Below the pieces are notes generated by a model. That model did no database searches. It had not been told where the DNA came from and was given only the letters and a program-made list of their open reading frames with translations. From Salipiger sp. H15 (lineage in GTDB: Bacteria; Pseudomonadota; Alphaproteobacteria; Rhodobacterales; Rhodobacteraceae), in assembly GCF_040409955.1 (NCBI RefSeq), contig NZ_CP123384.1, positions 372,001-436,000 of the forward strand: 64,000 bases of DNA, read 5' to 3'. The translations under genes and the position numbers were made by a program. Positions 1 to 8,341 of the stretch are shown here, in pieces. Numbering within the stretch: the stretch's first letter is position 1; the number at the start of each line of letters is the position of its first letter.

Positions 1-80
1 GCCACTCACGATGCTGCGAGTGGGCAATTTTCGGACGATCAAGGGGCTGCGGCGCGATATTTTCGCCGCACCGTGCCGGT
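1..80. other. Left-edge non-coding stretch with two short hairpins
   Basis: There is no gene here. Two small inverted repeats can be seen: CCACTC/GAGTGG at about 2-7 and 18-23, and TGCGGCG/CGCCGCA at 48-54 and 64-70. The second lies just past the stop of the minus-strand gene that begins at 674 and could be its transcript end, but it has no convincing U-tract. What lies to the left of the window is unknown. Confidence 0.35.
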
Positions 81-674
81 TTACTCGACGTCTTCGCGGG
101 GAATGTCCGGGTTCAGCTCGCGCTCGAGGTCCTCGAAGCCCTCGTCGTCAAGCTCGAGGTAGCGCCCCTCCTCGAGGAAGATGAGCCCCTCCTCGACGCC
201 CCGCGTGGCGGTGCCGAAGAAGTCGCGGATCGAGGCGTAGCGCAGCTCGGGCGGGAAGCCTTCGACATGGTTCCAGACCGGCAGGCCCGCGCCCCCCGCC
301 TCGCGCAGGTCGACGGTGAAGAAATCGCCCATCCCGTCGGCAAGGATCGGGAAGAGGTGCTCGGGCCAGTCCTCCTCGCCCGAGCGGCCATGGACGGCAC
401 CGGTGCCGGTCTGGTGCGCGGTTACCGCCTCGGCGATCGACAGCGGGTAGTAGCCGGGGAAGATCTGCATCTGGTCGAGCGTGAAATCCCCCTCGACGAT
501 GCCGTTCATCGCGCTCCAGAAGGCGTGAAGCTCGGGATCGGGACTCAGCCCGAGCTCGCGCAGCCGCGCGTCCACCTCGTCCGGCGCGATGCCCGGGGCG
601 AGCTTCTCGGCGACGGGCCAGCCCATCCCCGCCAGCCGGTCCAGATAGGTCTGAATCGTTTCGTTCAATGACAT
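81..674 (-). CDS. SUKH (SMI1/KNR4)-like hypothetical protein
   Basis: This is a 197-residue acidic cytosolic protein without a signal peptide or membrane segment. The middle section has the feel of the SMI1/KNR4 (SUKH) fold: an early 'FWSAMNG' stretch, a central 'FPILADGMGDFF' block and a late 'SIRDFF' block resemble the family's spaced aromatic and NG motifs. SUKH proteins are known as immunity proteins or general adaptor proteins. No toxin gene is visible next to it, so an immunity role is only a possibility. The ATG at 674 is chosen because a G-rich ribosome-binding site (GGGGGGA) sits about 7 bases upstream. The frame stays open further upstream but that extension looks arginine-rich and non-coding. 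The C-terminus is very acidic. Confidence 0.6.
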   Translation of the reverse strand: MSLNETIQTYLDRLAGMGWPVAEKLAPGIAPDEVDARLRELGLSPDPELHAFWSAMNGIVEGDFTLDQMQIFPGYYPLSIAEAVTAHQTGTGAVHGRSGEEDWPEHLFPILADGMGDFFTVDLREAGGAGLPVWNHVEGFPPELRYASIRDFFGTATRGVEEGLIFLEEGRYLELDDEGFEDLERELNPDIPREDVE

Positions 675-808
675 GGAAGTCCCCCCTGGAAGCCCTGCGT
701 GGAGTCTAGGCAGCCGGCGACGGGCGGGCAAGCGCAACCGCGCGGCCGCCGACCCCGCGCCGCCGATGCCTGCTGGATGTAAGGAGCGGCCGCCGAAGGC
801 GTTACGCC

Positions 809-1396
809 TCAGCTCATCTCGCGCAGGCGCGCGACGTAGCGGGCCATGGTGTCGATCTCGAGGTTGACCTTGTCGCCCAGCTTCACGCCGCCCCAGGTGG
901 TCACTTCCTTGGTGTGCGGAATGAAATTGATGCCGAACACCGTGCCCTGCACCTCGTTCACCGTCAGCGAGGTGCCGTTCAGCGCGACCGAGCCCTTGGA
1001 GGCGATGAACTTCGCCAACTCGTCGGGCGCGCGCAGCTGCACGCGGGTGCTGTCACCCTCGTCCTGCACCGAGATCACCTCGGCCAGCCCGTCGACATGC
1101 CCCGAGACGATGTGCCCGCCCAGCTCGTCGCCGACCTTGAGCGCGCGCTCGAGGTTGACCCGCTTGCCGGGCTGCCAGCCGCCGAGGTTGGTCTTCGACA
1201 GGGTCTCGGCGCTGATCTGCACGTCGAACCAGTCCTCGCCCAGCGTCACCACGGTCAGGCAGACGCCGTCGCAGGCGATGGAGGCGCCGATCTCGATGCC
1301 CGCGGTGTCATAGGCGGTGCCGATGCGCGCGGTCAGGTCGCCCGCCTGCTCGAGCGCCCGGATTTCCCCCATGTCGGTGACGATGCCGGTGAACAT
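809..1396 (-). CDS. ribE: Riboflavin synthase, alpha subunit
   Basis: This enzyme dismutates two molecules of 6,7-dimethyl-8-ribityllumazine into riboflavin and the pyrimidine precursor, the last step of riboflavin synthesis in the cytosol. The 195-residue protein starts with the family hallmark MFTGIV. It carries the two repeated lumazine-binding domains (about residues 1-90 and 91-190), with 'CDGVCLTV' in the first and 'LNGTSLTVNEV' in the second, plus 'GHIVSGHVDG' at the junction. The ATG at 1396 is preferred over a TTG two codons upstream because homologues start MFTG and a GAGAGGA ribosome site lies upstream. Length is normal. The other riboflavin genes are not in the window. I saw no FMN riboswitch in the 140 bases upstream. 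Confidence 0.95.
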   Translation of the reverse strand: MFTGIVTDMGEIRALEQAGDLTARIGTAYDTAGIEIGASIACDGVCLTVVTLGEDWFDVQISAETLSKTNLGGWQPGKRVNLERALKVGDELGGHIVSGHVDGLAEVISVQDEGDSTRVQLRAPDELAKFIASKGSVALNGTSLTVNEVQGTVFGINFIPHTKEVTTWGGVKLGDKVNLEIDTMARYVARLREMS

Positions 1397-1541
1397 CTGC
1401 AAATCCTCTCGCTGGCCCCGCGCGCCGCTGCGCGCTGGTCAGGGGCCTTATTTTGGTCAAATATTGCCGCTAGGGAGGGCCACCGGACCGCAGGGCCGGG
1501 CGTCAACCCCTTACGAGTAGGCCGATCCTTAACGAGTGCCC

Positions 1542-2852
1542 ATGACCAAGGCAACCGCAGAGCACATCCCGGCGCAGCCGCGCCGCGTCTTCCTCTTCCT
1601 GCAGGGACCGCACGGGCCGTTCTTTCACCGGCTCGGCACCATGCTGCGCCGCACCGGGGCCGAGGTCTGGCGCGTCGGCTTCAACGCCGGCGACCGCGCC
1701 TTCTGGTTCCACGGCGCGAGCTATCTGCCCTTCGGCGGCAGCCCGGCGGACTGGCCCGGCCACCTCCGCGCGCTGCTCGATGAAAAGCGCGTCACCGACC
1801 TCGTGCTCTACGGCGACACCCGCCCCATCCACGCGCAGGCGGTGGCCGAGGCGCGCCGGCGCGGACTGCGGGTGCATGTCTTCGAGGAAGGCTACATGCG
1901 CCCCTACTGGGTCACCTACGAGCGCGGCGGCGCCAATGGCCACTCGCGGCTGATGGAGATGGGTGTCGGCGACATGCGCGCGGCGCTGGAACGGTCGGAC
2001 ATGGAGGCGCCCCTGCCCCCCGGCCACTGGGGCGACATGCGCCAGCACATCTTCTACGGCGCGCTCTACCACTGGTTCGTGATGTTCCGGAACGGCGAGT
2101 ACCGCAACTTCCGCGCCCACCGCGACCTGCCCGTCGCGCGCGAGTTCCAGCTTTACCTCAAGCGCCTGCTGCTGATGCCGCTGACCCGGATCGAGCGCTT
2201 CCTCGAGACGCTGCACATCCGCCACGGCGGCTATCCCTACCACCTCGTGCTGCTGCAGCTCGAGCACGACTCGAGCTTCCGCCAGCACTCGCCCTTCGAC
2301 AGCATGGCCGAGTTCGTCGACCTCGTGCTCGAGGGCTTCGCCAAGGGCGCGCCGGGGCACCATCACCTGGTGTTCAAGGCCCACCCGCTGGAGAACGGGC
2401 AGGTGCCGCTGCGCCGGATGATCGCCACCGCGGCCCGCCGTCTCGGCATCGCCGGGCGGGTCCATTTCGTCCCCGGCGGCAAGCTGGCGCGGCTGCTCGA
2501 CGATGCGCGCAGCGCGGTGACGGTGAACTCCACCGCCGGCCAGCAGGTGCTCTGGCGCGGCATTCCGCTCAGGACCTTCGGCCGCGCGGTCTATGCCAAG
2601 CCCGAGTTCGTCTCGGACCAGCCGCTCCCCGAGTTCTTCGCGCAGCCGACCCGGCCCGACAGCCGCGCCTACAAGGACTACCGGCGCTATCTGCTTGAAA
2701 CCAGTCAGGTTCCGGGCGGATTCTACGCGTCGCGCGGCCGCAGACAACTTCTGCGGCAGGTGGTCGACATGATGCTCTCGCCACACGATCCTTACGACGC
2801 GCTGCACAATGGCACCGCGGCTCCACGGCAACAGTTGCGGCTGGTCCGCTGA
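1542..2852 (+). CDS. kpsS: Capsular polysaccharide export/Kdo-linker protein, KpsS-like
   Basis: KpsS-family proteins add the first beta-Kdo residue to the phosphatidylglycerol anchor of group 2-type capsules at the inner face of the inner membrane. The 436-residue protein opens with 'RVFLFLQGPHGPFFHRL', has the central 'VLYGDTRPIHAQAV' and 'HVFEEGYMRPYW' motifs, and ends with the family's 'VNSTAGQQVLWRG' region. These match the KpsS/RkpJ family as I know it. An in-frame GTG lies two codons upstream at 1536; neither start has a strong ribosome site, so the start is uncertain by two residues. It is followed in the same direction by an export lipoprotein gene and kpsC, making a capsule operon. 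Transport genes kpsM/T/E are not in this window. Confidence 0.88.
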   Translation: MTKATAEHIPAQPRRVFLFLQGPHGPFFHRLGTMLRRTGAEVWRVGFNAGDRAFWFHGASYLPFGGSPADWPGHLRALLDEKRVTDLVLYGDTRPIHAQAVAEARRRGLRVHVFEEGYMRPYWVTYERGGANGHSRLMEMGVGDMRAALERSDMEAPLPPGHWGDMRQHIFYGALYHWFVMFRNGEYRNFRAHRDLPVAREFQLYLKRLLLMPLTRIERFLETLHIRHGGYPYHLVLLQLEHDSSFRQHSPFDSMAEFVDLVLEGFAKGAPGHHHLVFKAHPLENGQVPLRRMIATAARRLGIAGRVHFVPGGKLARLLDDARSAVTVNSTAGQQVLWRGIPLRTFGRAVYAKPEFVSDQPLPEFFAQPTRPDSRAYKDYRRYLLETSQVPGGFYASRGRRQLLRQVVDMMLSPHDPYDALHNGTAAPRQQLRLVR

Positions 2853-2947
2853 CGCCACGCAAAGGCCGGACTCGCTTTTGAAACCGGTTTTCCGTACCTT
2901 ACGCAAAAAACCTGAGGCAGATAAGAACAGGTCGAGGAGACCGAGCC
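2853..2947 (+). promoter_or_regulatory. Intergenic region before the export lipoprotein gene, with a palindrome
   Basis: The 95-base gap holds a perfect 10-base palindrome (AAACCGGTTT, 2881-2890) with A/T-rich flanks. It is followed by GATAAG at about 2919 and a GAGGAGA ribosome site just before the GTG at 2948. The palindrome could be an operator for an internal promoter. This is inference from position and symmetry only. Confidence 0.3.
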
Positions 2948-4090
2948 GTGAAACAGTCCCGCTCCCGATGGGCGAAATCCGCCGCCCTTCTGGCCGCAGT
3001 GTCGATTCTGGCATCCTGCGCCCTGCCGCGCGTCGGTCCCAACAAGGGTGAAATCTACTCCGGCTCCGTGATGCGCGAAGGCGACGCCTTCATCATCTCG
3101 GTGAACGACCGTGTGACCCGCGCCACCGCCGTCGTGCCCGCGCTCGGCTTCTCCGACCAGTTCCAGGGCGCCGGCCTCGTCGGCTCCGACACGATCCAGC
3201 CCGGCGACACGCTCGGCCTGACGATCTGGGAGAACGTCGACGACGGGCTGCTCGCCGCCGCCGAGACCAATGCCACCTCGCTCGAGGAAGTGCAGGTCGA
3301 CGGCTCGGGCTTCATCTTCGTCCCCTATGCCGGCCGCATCAAGGCCTCGGGCAACTCGCCCGAAGCGGTGCGCCGGATCATCACCGAGAAGCTCCAGGAC
3401 CAGACCCCCGACCCGCAGGTCGAGGTGCGCCGCCTTGCCGGTGACGGCTCGACCGTCAGCCTCGTCGGCGCGGTGGGTGGCCAGGGCGTCTACGCCATCG
3501 AGCGCCCGACCCGCACGCTCTCGTCCATGCTGGCCCGCGCCGGCGGCATCACCATCCAGCCCGAGATCGCCCAGATCACCGTGCTGCGCGGCGGCAGCCA
3601 GGGCAAGATCTGGTTCCAGGACCTCTACAAGAACCCGCGCTACGACATCGCGCTGCGCGGCGGCGACCGCATCCTCGTCGAGGAGGACACCCGCGCCTTC
3701 ACCGCGCTCGGCGCCACCGGCACTCAGGCCCGCGTGCCCTTCGAGACCCAGACGCTGTCCGCCGTAGAGGCGATCGCCCAGGTCGGCGGGCTCGTGCCCT
3801 CGGCCTCGGATCCGACCGGCGTCTTCATCTTCCGCAACGAGCCCGCCGACATCGCCAACCAGGTGCTCGGCCGCAGCGACCTCGTCGGCGCGCAGCGCAT
3901 GGTCTACGTGCTCGACCTCACGAAGCCCAACGGCATGTTCATGGCGCGCGACTTCGTGGTGCGCGACCAGGACACGCTCTACGTCACCGAGGCGCCCTAC
4001 GCGCAGTGGAGCAAGGCGATCACCTCGCTGACCGGCACGCTGACCGCCATCGCCACCGTCTCGACCGTCCGTGACGCGGTGGCCAACTGA
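2948..4090 (+). CDS. Polysaccharide export outer-membrane lipoprotein (Wza/KpsD type)
   Basis: This protein is expected to form the outer-membrane exit channel for capsular polysaccharide. The 380-residue product starts at a GTG with GAGGAGA upstream. It has a lipoprotein signal peptide: positively charged N-terminus, hydrophobic stretch and the lipobox 'ILASC' near residues 19-23, so the mature protein would be acylated on that Cys. A polysaccharide export (poly_export) domain lies at about residues 75-165 ('IQPGDTLGLTIWENV'), followed by SLBB-like repeats. The C-terminus is hydrophobic, as expected for the segment that crosses the outer membrane in Wza. It sits between kpsS and kpsC, and its stop codon abuts the kpsC start region. 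Confidence 0.88.
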   Translation: MKQSRSRWAKSAALLAAVSILASCALPRVGPNKGEIYSGSVMREGDAFIISVNDRVTRATAVVPALGFSDQFQGAGLVGSDTIQPGDTLGLTIWENVDDGLLAAAETNATSLEEVQVDGSGFIFVPYAGRIKASGNSPEAVRRIITEKLQDQTPDPQVEVRRLAGDGSTVSLVGAVGGQGVYAIERPTRTLSSMLARAGGITIQPEIAQITVLRGGSQGKIWFQDLYKNPRYDIALRGGDRILVEEDTRAFTALGATGTQARVPFETQTLSAVEAIAQVGGLVPSASDPTGVFIFRNEPADIANQVLGRSDLVGAQRMVYVLDLTKPNGMFMARDFVVRDQDTLYVTEAPYAQWSKAITSLTGTLTAIATVSTVRDAVAN

Positions 4091-4104
4091 CCAAGGTAAA
4101 GGCC

Positions 4105-6132
4105 CTGAATAATCATAACGAGGGACAGGGCAGCGCCGGGGGAGAAATCCCCCGGCGTCTCTATGTCTACACCGGCGGTTTCCTGACCCAGCCCCGGCTG
4201 CGGCGGATCCTGACGCTGGCGGGCTGGAAGCTCTCGCTGGGCCGGCCCTCGGCGCAGGATCAGGTCGGGGTCTGGGGCCAGTCCCCCTATGCCGCGCGGG
4301 GCGAGGCCATGGCGGCGCGCAGCGGCGCGTCCCTGCTGCGCATCGAGGATGCCTTCCTGCGCTCGCTGCACCCGGGCCGGAAGGGCGAGCCGCCGCTCGG
4401 GCTGCTGATCGACCGGACCGGCGTGCATTTCGACGCCTCCGCGCCCTCGGACCTCGAGACCCTGCTCGCCACCCACCCGCTCGACGACCACGCGCTGCTC
4501 GAGCGCGCGCGCGGCGGCATCGCCCGGATGCGCGAGGCGCATCTCACCAAGTACACCGGCTTCGACCCTGCCACGCCCGTGCCCGAGCCCGGCTACGTGC
4601 TGGTCATCGACCAGACGCAGGGCGACGCCTCGGTCCACGCCTCGGGCGGCGACCGCAACCGCTTCCTCGAGATGCTCTACTGGGCGCAGGAGGAAAACCC
4701 CGGCGCCCGCATCGTGATCAAGACCCACCCCGAGACCGCGCAGGGGCTGCGGGCGGGGCATTTCACCGCCGCCGACGCGCAGGGGCGGATCAGCCTCTGC
4801 ACGGATCCGGTCTCGCCCTGGGCGCTGCTCGACGGAGCGGTCGCGGTCTACACGCTGAGCTCGCAGATGGGCTTCGAGGCGATCCTCGCCGGGCACCGCC
4901 CCCGCGTCTTCGGCACGCCCTTCTACGCCGGATGGGGGCTCACGCAGGACGAGACGCCCCTGCGCCGGCGCGGCCGCAGCCTGACCCGCGCGCAGCTCTT
5001 CGCCGCCGCGATGATCCTCTACCCGACGTGGTACGACCCCTGCCGGGACCGGCTCTGCACTTTCGAGGACGCGCTCGGCGCGCTCGAGGCGCAGACACGG
5101 GCCTGGCGCGAGGATCACCGGGGCTGGGTCGCCTCGGGTATGCGCCTCTGGAAACGCAAGCCGCTGCAGGGCTTCTTCGGCGGGCAGAAGGCGGTGATCT
5201 TCGCCGAAGGTGCCAAGGCCGAGGCGAAGGCCGCACAGACCGGCCGCCGCCGCATGGCATGGGCCGGCAAGGCCGGGGGAGACGTGGTGCGGGTCGAGGA
5301 CGGCTTCCTGCGTTCGCGCGGGCTCGGGGCCGAACTGGTGCCGCCGCTCTCGCTGGTGCTCGACGATCTCGGCATCTACTACGACCCCGCGCGCCCGTCG
5401 CGGCTCGAGAAGATCATCGCCGAGATGCCCGAGCTGCGCCCCGACCAGCGCGACCGCACGCAGCGGCTCATCGAGCGGCTGACCGGCGCGGGGCTCACCA
5501 AGTACAACCTCGGCGCCGCGCCGCCCGCCCTGCCCGAAGGCCACCGCATCCTCGTCGTGGGGCAGGTCGAGGACGACGCCTCGATCCGCCTCGGTAGCCC
5601 CGACATGCAGACCAACGCCGAACTGCTCGCCCGCGCGCGCGCCGCGAACCCGGGGGCCGTGCTGCTGTGGAAGCCGCACCCGGACGTCAGCGCCGGGCTG
5701 CGCAGCGGGGCGGTCGGGGCACCCGAAAGATGGGCCGACCTCACGGTCGAGGGGGCGGACATGGGAGCGCTGCTGCGGCAGGTGCAGGAGGTCTGGACGA
5801 TGACCTCGCTCACCGGCTTCGAGGCGCTGCTGCGCGGCGTGCCGGTGACGACGCTGGGCGCGCCCTTCTATGCCGGATGGGGGCTCACGCGCGATCTCGG
5901 CCCGGTTCCGCCGCGCCGCCTTGCCGGCCGGCGGCCGACGCTCGAGGCGCTGGTCCATGCCACGCTCATCGCCTACCCGCGCTACCGCGACCCGGTGAGC
6001 GGGCAGCCCTGCACGGTCGAACTGGTCGCCGAGCGGCTCGAGACCGGGACGATCCCGCATCCCGGCCTGCCCAACCGCCTGCTGTCGAAAGCGCAGGGCA
6101 TTTTCGCCTCGCAGGCGCATCTCTGGCGCTGA
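4105..6132 (+). CDS. kpsC: Capsule biosynthesis Kdo transferase KpsC, apparent CTG start
   Basis: KpsC is a two-domain cytosolic glycosyltransferase that builds the poly-Kdo linker of lipid-anchored capsules. The two halves are visibly related: 'EDAFLRSL' and 'EDGFLRSR' open each half, and 'TPFYAGWGLT' and 'APFYAGWGLT' close each. Homology clearly begins before the first in-frame ATG (4309), with 'RRLYVYTGGFLTQ' at about 4156. Between an in-frame TGA at 4072 and 4309 there is no ATG, GTG or TTG. The best candidate is CTG at 4105, with AAGG at 4093-4096 eight bases upstream. It gives 675 residues, which is the length I recall for E. coli KpsC. A second choice is CTG at 4087, overlapping the upstream stop codon. 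Function is secure; the start is inferred. Confidence 0.85.
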   Translation: MNNHNEGQGSAGGEIPRRLYVYTGGFLTQPRLRRILTLAGWKLSLGRPSAQDQVGVWGQSPYAARGEAMAARSGASLLRIEDAFLRSLHPGRKGEPPLGLLIDRTGVHFDASAPSDLETLLATHPLDDHALLERARGGIARMREAHLTKYTGFDPATPVPEPGYVLVIDQTQGDASVHASGGDRNRFLEMLYWAQEENPGARIVIKTHPETAQGLRAGHFTAADAQGRISLCTDPVSPWALLDGAVAVYTLSSQMGFEAILAGHRPRVFGTPFYAGWGLTQDETPLRRRGRSLTRAQLFAAAMILYPTWYDPCRDRLCTFEDALGALEAQTRAWREDHRGWVASGMRLWKRKPLQGFFGGQKAVIFAEGAKAEAKAAQTGRRRMAWAGKAGGDVVRVEDGFLRSRGLGAELVPPLSLVLDDLGIYYDPARPSRLEKIIAEMPELRPDQRDRTQRLIERLTGAGLTKYNLGAAPPALPEGHRILVVGQVEDDASIRLGSPDMQTNAELLARARAANPGAVLLWKPHPDVSAGLRSGAVGAPERWADLTVEGADMGALLRQVQEVWTMTSLTGFEALLRGVPVTTLGAPFYAGWGLTRDLGPVPPRRLAGRRPTLEALVHATLIAYPRYRDPVSGQPCTVELVAERLETGTIPHPGLPNRLLSKAQGIFASQAHLWR

Positions 6133-6165
6133 CGCGCCGGGCGCATCTCTGGCGCTGACGCGCCG
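6114..6165. repeat. Perfect 26-base tandem duplication over the kpsC stop
   Basis: Bases 6114-6139 and 6140-6165 are identical. The unit contains the last residues of KpsC and its TGA stop codon, so the second copy is a non-coding echo of the gene end. It is probably a replication-slippage product. It lies in the 48-base gap between convergent kpsC and znuB. Confidence 0.9.
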
Positions 6166-6180
6166 CAGGTCAGCCCCGGA

Positions 6181-6975
6181 TCACCCCCGCCCGCGAAGCC
6201 CGTGCAGGCTTGCCGTCACGGCAAAGATCAGCGTCGCGGCGCAGACCATGCTCGGCCCGGCGGGCGTGTCGAAGAGCAATGCGCCCTCGAGCCCGGCCAG
6301 CGCCGAGACCCCGCCGATGCCCGCCGCCAGCAGCGCCATGACCTCGGGCGTGCGGGCAAAGGGCCGCGCCGCCGCCGCCGGGATCAGCAGCATCGCCCCG
6401 ATCAGCAGCACGCCCACCACCTTGATCGCCACCGCCACGGTGAGCGCCAGCGCCACGGTCAGCACCCGGCTTTCGAGCCGCGGGTTGATGCCGCTGGCAA
6501 AGGCGAGATCGGGCGAAAGCGTCGCGGTCAGCAGCGCCTGCCAGCGCCAGAGCAGCAGCCCGATCACCAGCGCCGCCCCGCCCCAGATGATCGCGAGATC
6601 GCCGCGCGTCACCGCGAGGATGTCGCCGAAGAGATAGGCCGAGAGGTCGAGCCGCGCGCCCGGCACGAAGGTGATCGCCACGAGGCCGATCGCCAGCGCG
6701 CCATGCGCCAGCACGCCGAGCACGGTATCGATACCAAGGCCGCGCTCGCTCAGTGCGCCGACCAGCACCGCCATCACCAGCGCGACGATCAGCGTGCCCG
6801 CGAAGATCGGCAGCGACAGCGCGAGCGAGAGCGCCACGCCGAGGATCGCCGCATGGGCGGTGGCGTCACCGAAATTGGCCATGCGCCGCCACGACACGAA
6901 GCAGCCGAGCGGTGCCGCGGCCAGCGCGAGGCCAAGCCCCGCCAGCGCCGCGCGTACAAGGAAATCGTCCAGCAT
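6181..6975 (-). CDS. znuB: Zinc ABC transporter permease ZnuB
   Basis: This is the inner-membrane permease of the high-affinity Zn(II) importer ZnuABC. The 264-residue protein is strongly hydrophobic, with about seven or eight predicted membrane helices. It has family features such as 'SWRRMANFGDATAHAAILG' near residue 28 and a 'VGVLLIGAMLLIPAAAA' helix near residue 185, typical of the ABC-3 family. Its ATG overlaps the stop of znuC (TGATG), so it is translationally coupled. It is the last gene of a zur-znuC-znuB operon, which should be repressed by Zur when zinc is plentiful. Confidence 0.95.
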   Translation of the reverse strand: MLDDFLVRAALAGLGLALAAAPLGCFVSWRRMANFGDATAHAAILGVALSLALSLPIFAGTLIVALVMAVLVGALSERGLGIDTVLGVLAHGALAIGLVAITFVPGARLDLSAYLFGDILAVTRGDLAIIWGGAALVIGLLLWRWQALLTATLSPDLAFASGINPRLESRVLTVALALTVAVAIKVVGVLLIGAMLLIPAAAARPFARTPEVMALLAAGIGGVSALAGLEGALLFDTPAGPSMVCAATLIFAVTASLHGLRGRG

Positions 6976-7778
6976 CAGTGCCCCTGCCCCGCGTGATCGT
7001 GGTGAGTGTGGTCGTGGCCATGCGCGTGATCATGGCCGTGGTCATGTGAATGGTCGTGATCGTGGGAATGGTCGTGCGTGTGGGTGTGCTCGTGCCGGTA
7101 GAGCGCCAGCGCCCCATGCGTGCCGGTGCCGAAAAGCGCCCGGTACTCCGCCGCCTGCGCCACGGTCTCGGGATGGCCCTGGCAGCAAACATGGCCGTTG
7201 AGGCAGACCACCCGGTCGCTCGCGCTCATCACCACGTGCAGCTCGTGGCTGACCATGACCACCGCGCAGCCGAGCCGCGCGCGGATCTGCTCGATCTGCC
7301 GGTAGAAGGCGGCCGAACCCGGCTGGTCGAGGCCCTGCGTCGGCTCGTCGAGCAGCAGCACCTCGGGCTTGCCGAGGATCGCCCGCGCCAGCAGAACGCG
7401 CTGGAACTGCCCGCCGGAAAGCCCCGCCATCGGGCGCTCTTCCAGCGCCCCCGCCCCGGCCTCTTCCAGCGCGGCGCGCCCCTCGGCGCGGTCGATCCGG
7501 TGCGGCAGCGACAGGAAGCGCGCCACGGTCAGCGGCAGGGTCGCGTCGATCTGCAGCTTCTGCGGCACGTAGCCGAGCCGCAGCCCCGGTTTGCGCAGCA
7601 CCCGTCCCGCCTGCGGCTTCACCGCGCCGATGAGCGTGCGCAGCAGCGTCGACTTGCCCGATCCGTTCGGCCCGACGATGGTGACGATCTCGCCCGGATC
7701 GACGTGGAAATCCACGCCCTGCAGCACCGGATGATCGCCGAGCGTGACCTGCAGCCCCTGCGCCTCGATGAGGTTCAT
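6975..7778 (-). CDS. znuC: Zinc ABC transporter ATP-binding protein ZnuC with His-rich tail
   Basis: This is the ATPase that drives zinc import through ZnuB. In the 267 residues, Walker A 'GPNGSGKST' is at 36-44, the signature 'LSGGQ' at 120-124, Walker B 'VLLLDE' at 140-145 and the switch His in 'VSHEL' near 178. The C-terminal tail from 229 on is remarkable: 19 of its 39 residues are His, alternating mainly with Asp, Ser, Gly and Thr. Some ZnuC proteins have such a tail, which presumably senses or buffers zinc on the cytosolic side (inference). The ATG at 7778 overlaps the zur stop (ATGA), which settles the start against another ATG six codons upstream. Confidence 0.95.
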   Translation of the reverse strand: MNLIEAQGLQVTLGDHPVLQGVDFHVDPGEIVTIVGPNGSGKSTLLRTLIGAVKPQAGRVLRKPGLRLGYVPQKLQIDATLPLTVARFLSLPHRIDRAEGRAALEEAGAGALEERPMAGLSGGQFQRVLLARAILGKPEVLLLDEPTQGLDQPGSAAFYRQIEQIRARLGCAVVMVSHELHVVMSASDRVVCLNGHVCCQGHPETVAQAAEYRALFGTGTHGALALYRHEHTHTHDHSHDHDHSHDHGHDHAHGHDHTHHDHAGQGH

Positions 7779-8266
7779 GCGGCGGCTCTCCGGCATTGCG
7801 GGCAGAGCCCCTCGGCCTCGACCACCATGCGCTCGAGCGCGAAGTCCAGCTCCTCGGCGGCGGCCTTCACCGCCTCGCCGATGGCGCGCGAGGGCATCTC
7901 GGCCACCAGCCCGCAGGCGCTGCAGAGCAGGAAGGCAGGCTTGTGCCGCTCGCCGGGATGGGCGCAGGCGACGAAGGCGTTGAGCCGCTCGATCTTGTGC
8001 GCGAAGCCGTTGGTCACGAGGAAGTCGAGCGCCCGATACACAGTCGGCGGCTGCGCGCCCTGCCCCTCGTCGCGCAGCGCGTCGAGCAGCTCGTAGGCGC
8101 CCATCGCCTTGTGCTTGCGCAGCAGCAGCTCGAGCACCCGGCGGCGCTGCTTGGTCAGCGAGAGCCCCTCGCGGGCGCAGGTCTCCTCGGCCGTCTGCAG
8201 CGCCTGCTCTCGGCAATGCGCGTGATCGTGCTGTGTGAAGCCGAGCGGATCGGTATGGTCTGTCAT
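7775..8266 (-). CDS. zur: Zinc uptake regulator Zur (Fur family)
   Basis: Zur is the zinc-responsive Fur-family repressor. The 163-residue protein has a winged-helix DNA-binding domain (about 25-95; 'LTKQRRRVLELLL', 'PPTVYRALDFLV') and a C-terminal dimerisation and metal domain. Two CxxC pairs ('CSAC' near 117 and 'CPQC' near 156) form the structural zinc site. The N-terminus is itself rich in His and Asp ('TQHDHAHC'). It is first in the zur-znuC-znuB operon and diverges from znuA across two candidate Zur boxes at 8342-8364 and 8375-8397. It is therefore probably autoregulated and represses both zinc-uptake transcripts. Confidence 0.95.
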   Translation of the reverse strand: MTDHTDPLGFTQHDHAHCREQALQTAEETCAREGLSLTKQRRRVLELLLRKHKAMGAYELLDALRDEGQGAQPPTVYRALDFLVTNGFAHKIERLNAFVACAHPGERHKPAFLLCSACGLVAEMPSRAIGEAVKAAAEELDFALERMVVEAEGLCPQCRRAAA

Positions 8267-8341
8267 GTCGCCTGCCCTTTGCCTGCCATCCCTGCCGCGT
8301 CCGGTCCCGTCGCCGTGAAGGGGCCGCGGAGGAAGGGGGTT

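Noticed and set aside
1397..1541. An FMN riboswitch upstream of riboflavin synthase
   Set aside because: The gap is short and I could not find the conserved AGGG...GAGGATGA-type core of that riboswitch.
4075..4308. A frameshift or pseudogene explanation for the missing kpsC start
   Set aside because: The frame is intact from 4075 and homology runs without a break, so a non-canonical start is simpler. Sequencing error cannot be fully excluded.
3997..6120. A 707-codon minus-strand frame opposite kpsC
   Set aside because: KpsC on the plus strand shows both transferase halves; the opposite frame is Arg/Gly/Ala/Glu-rich and featureless.
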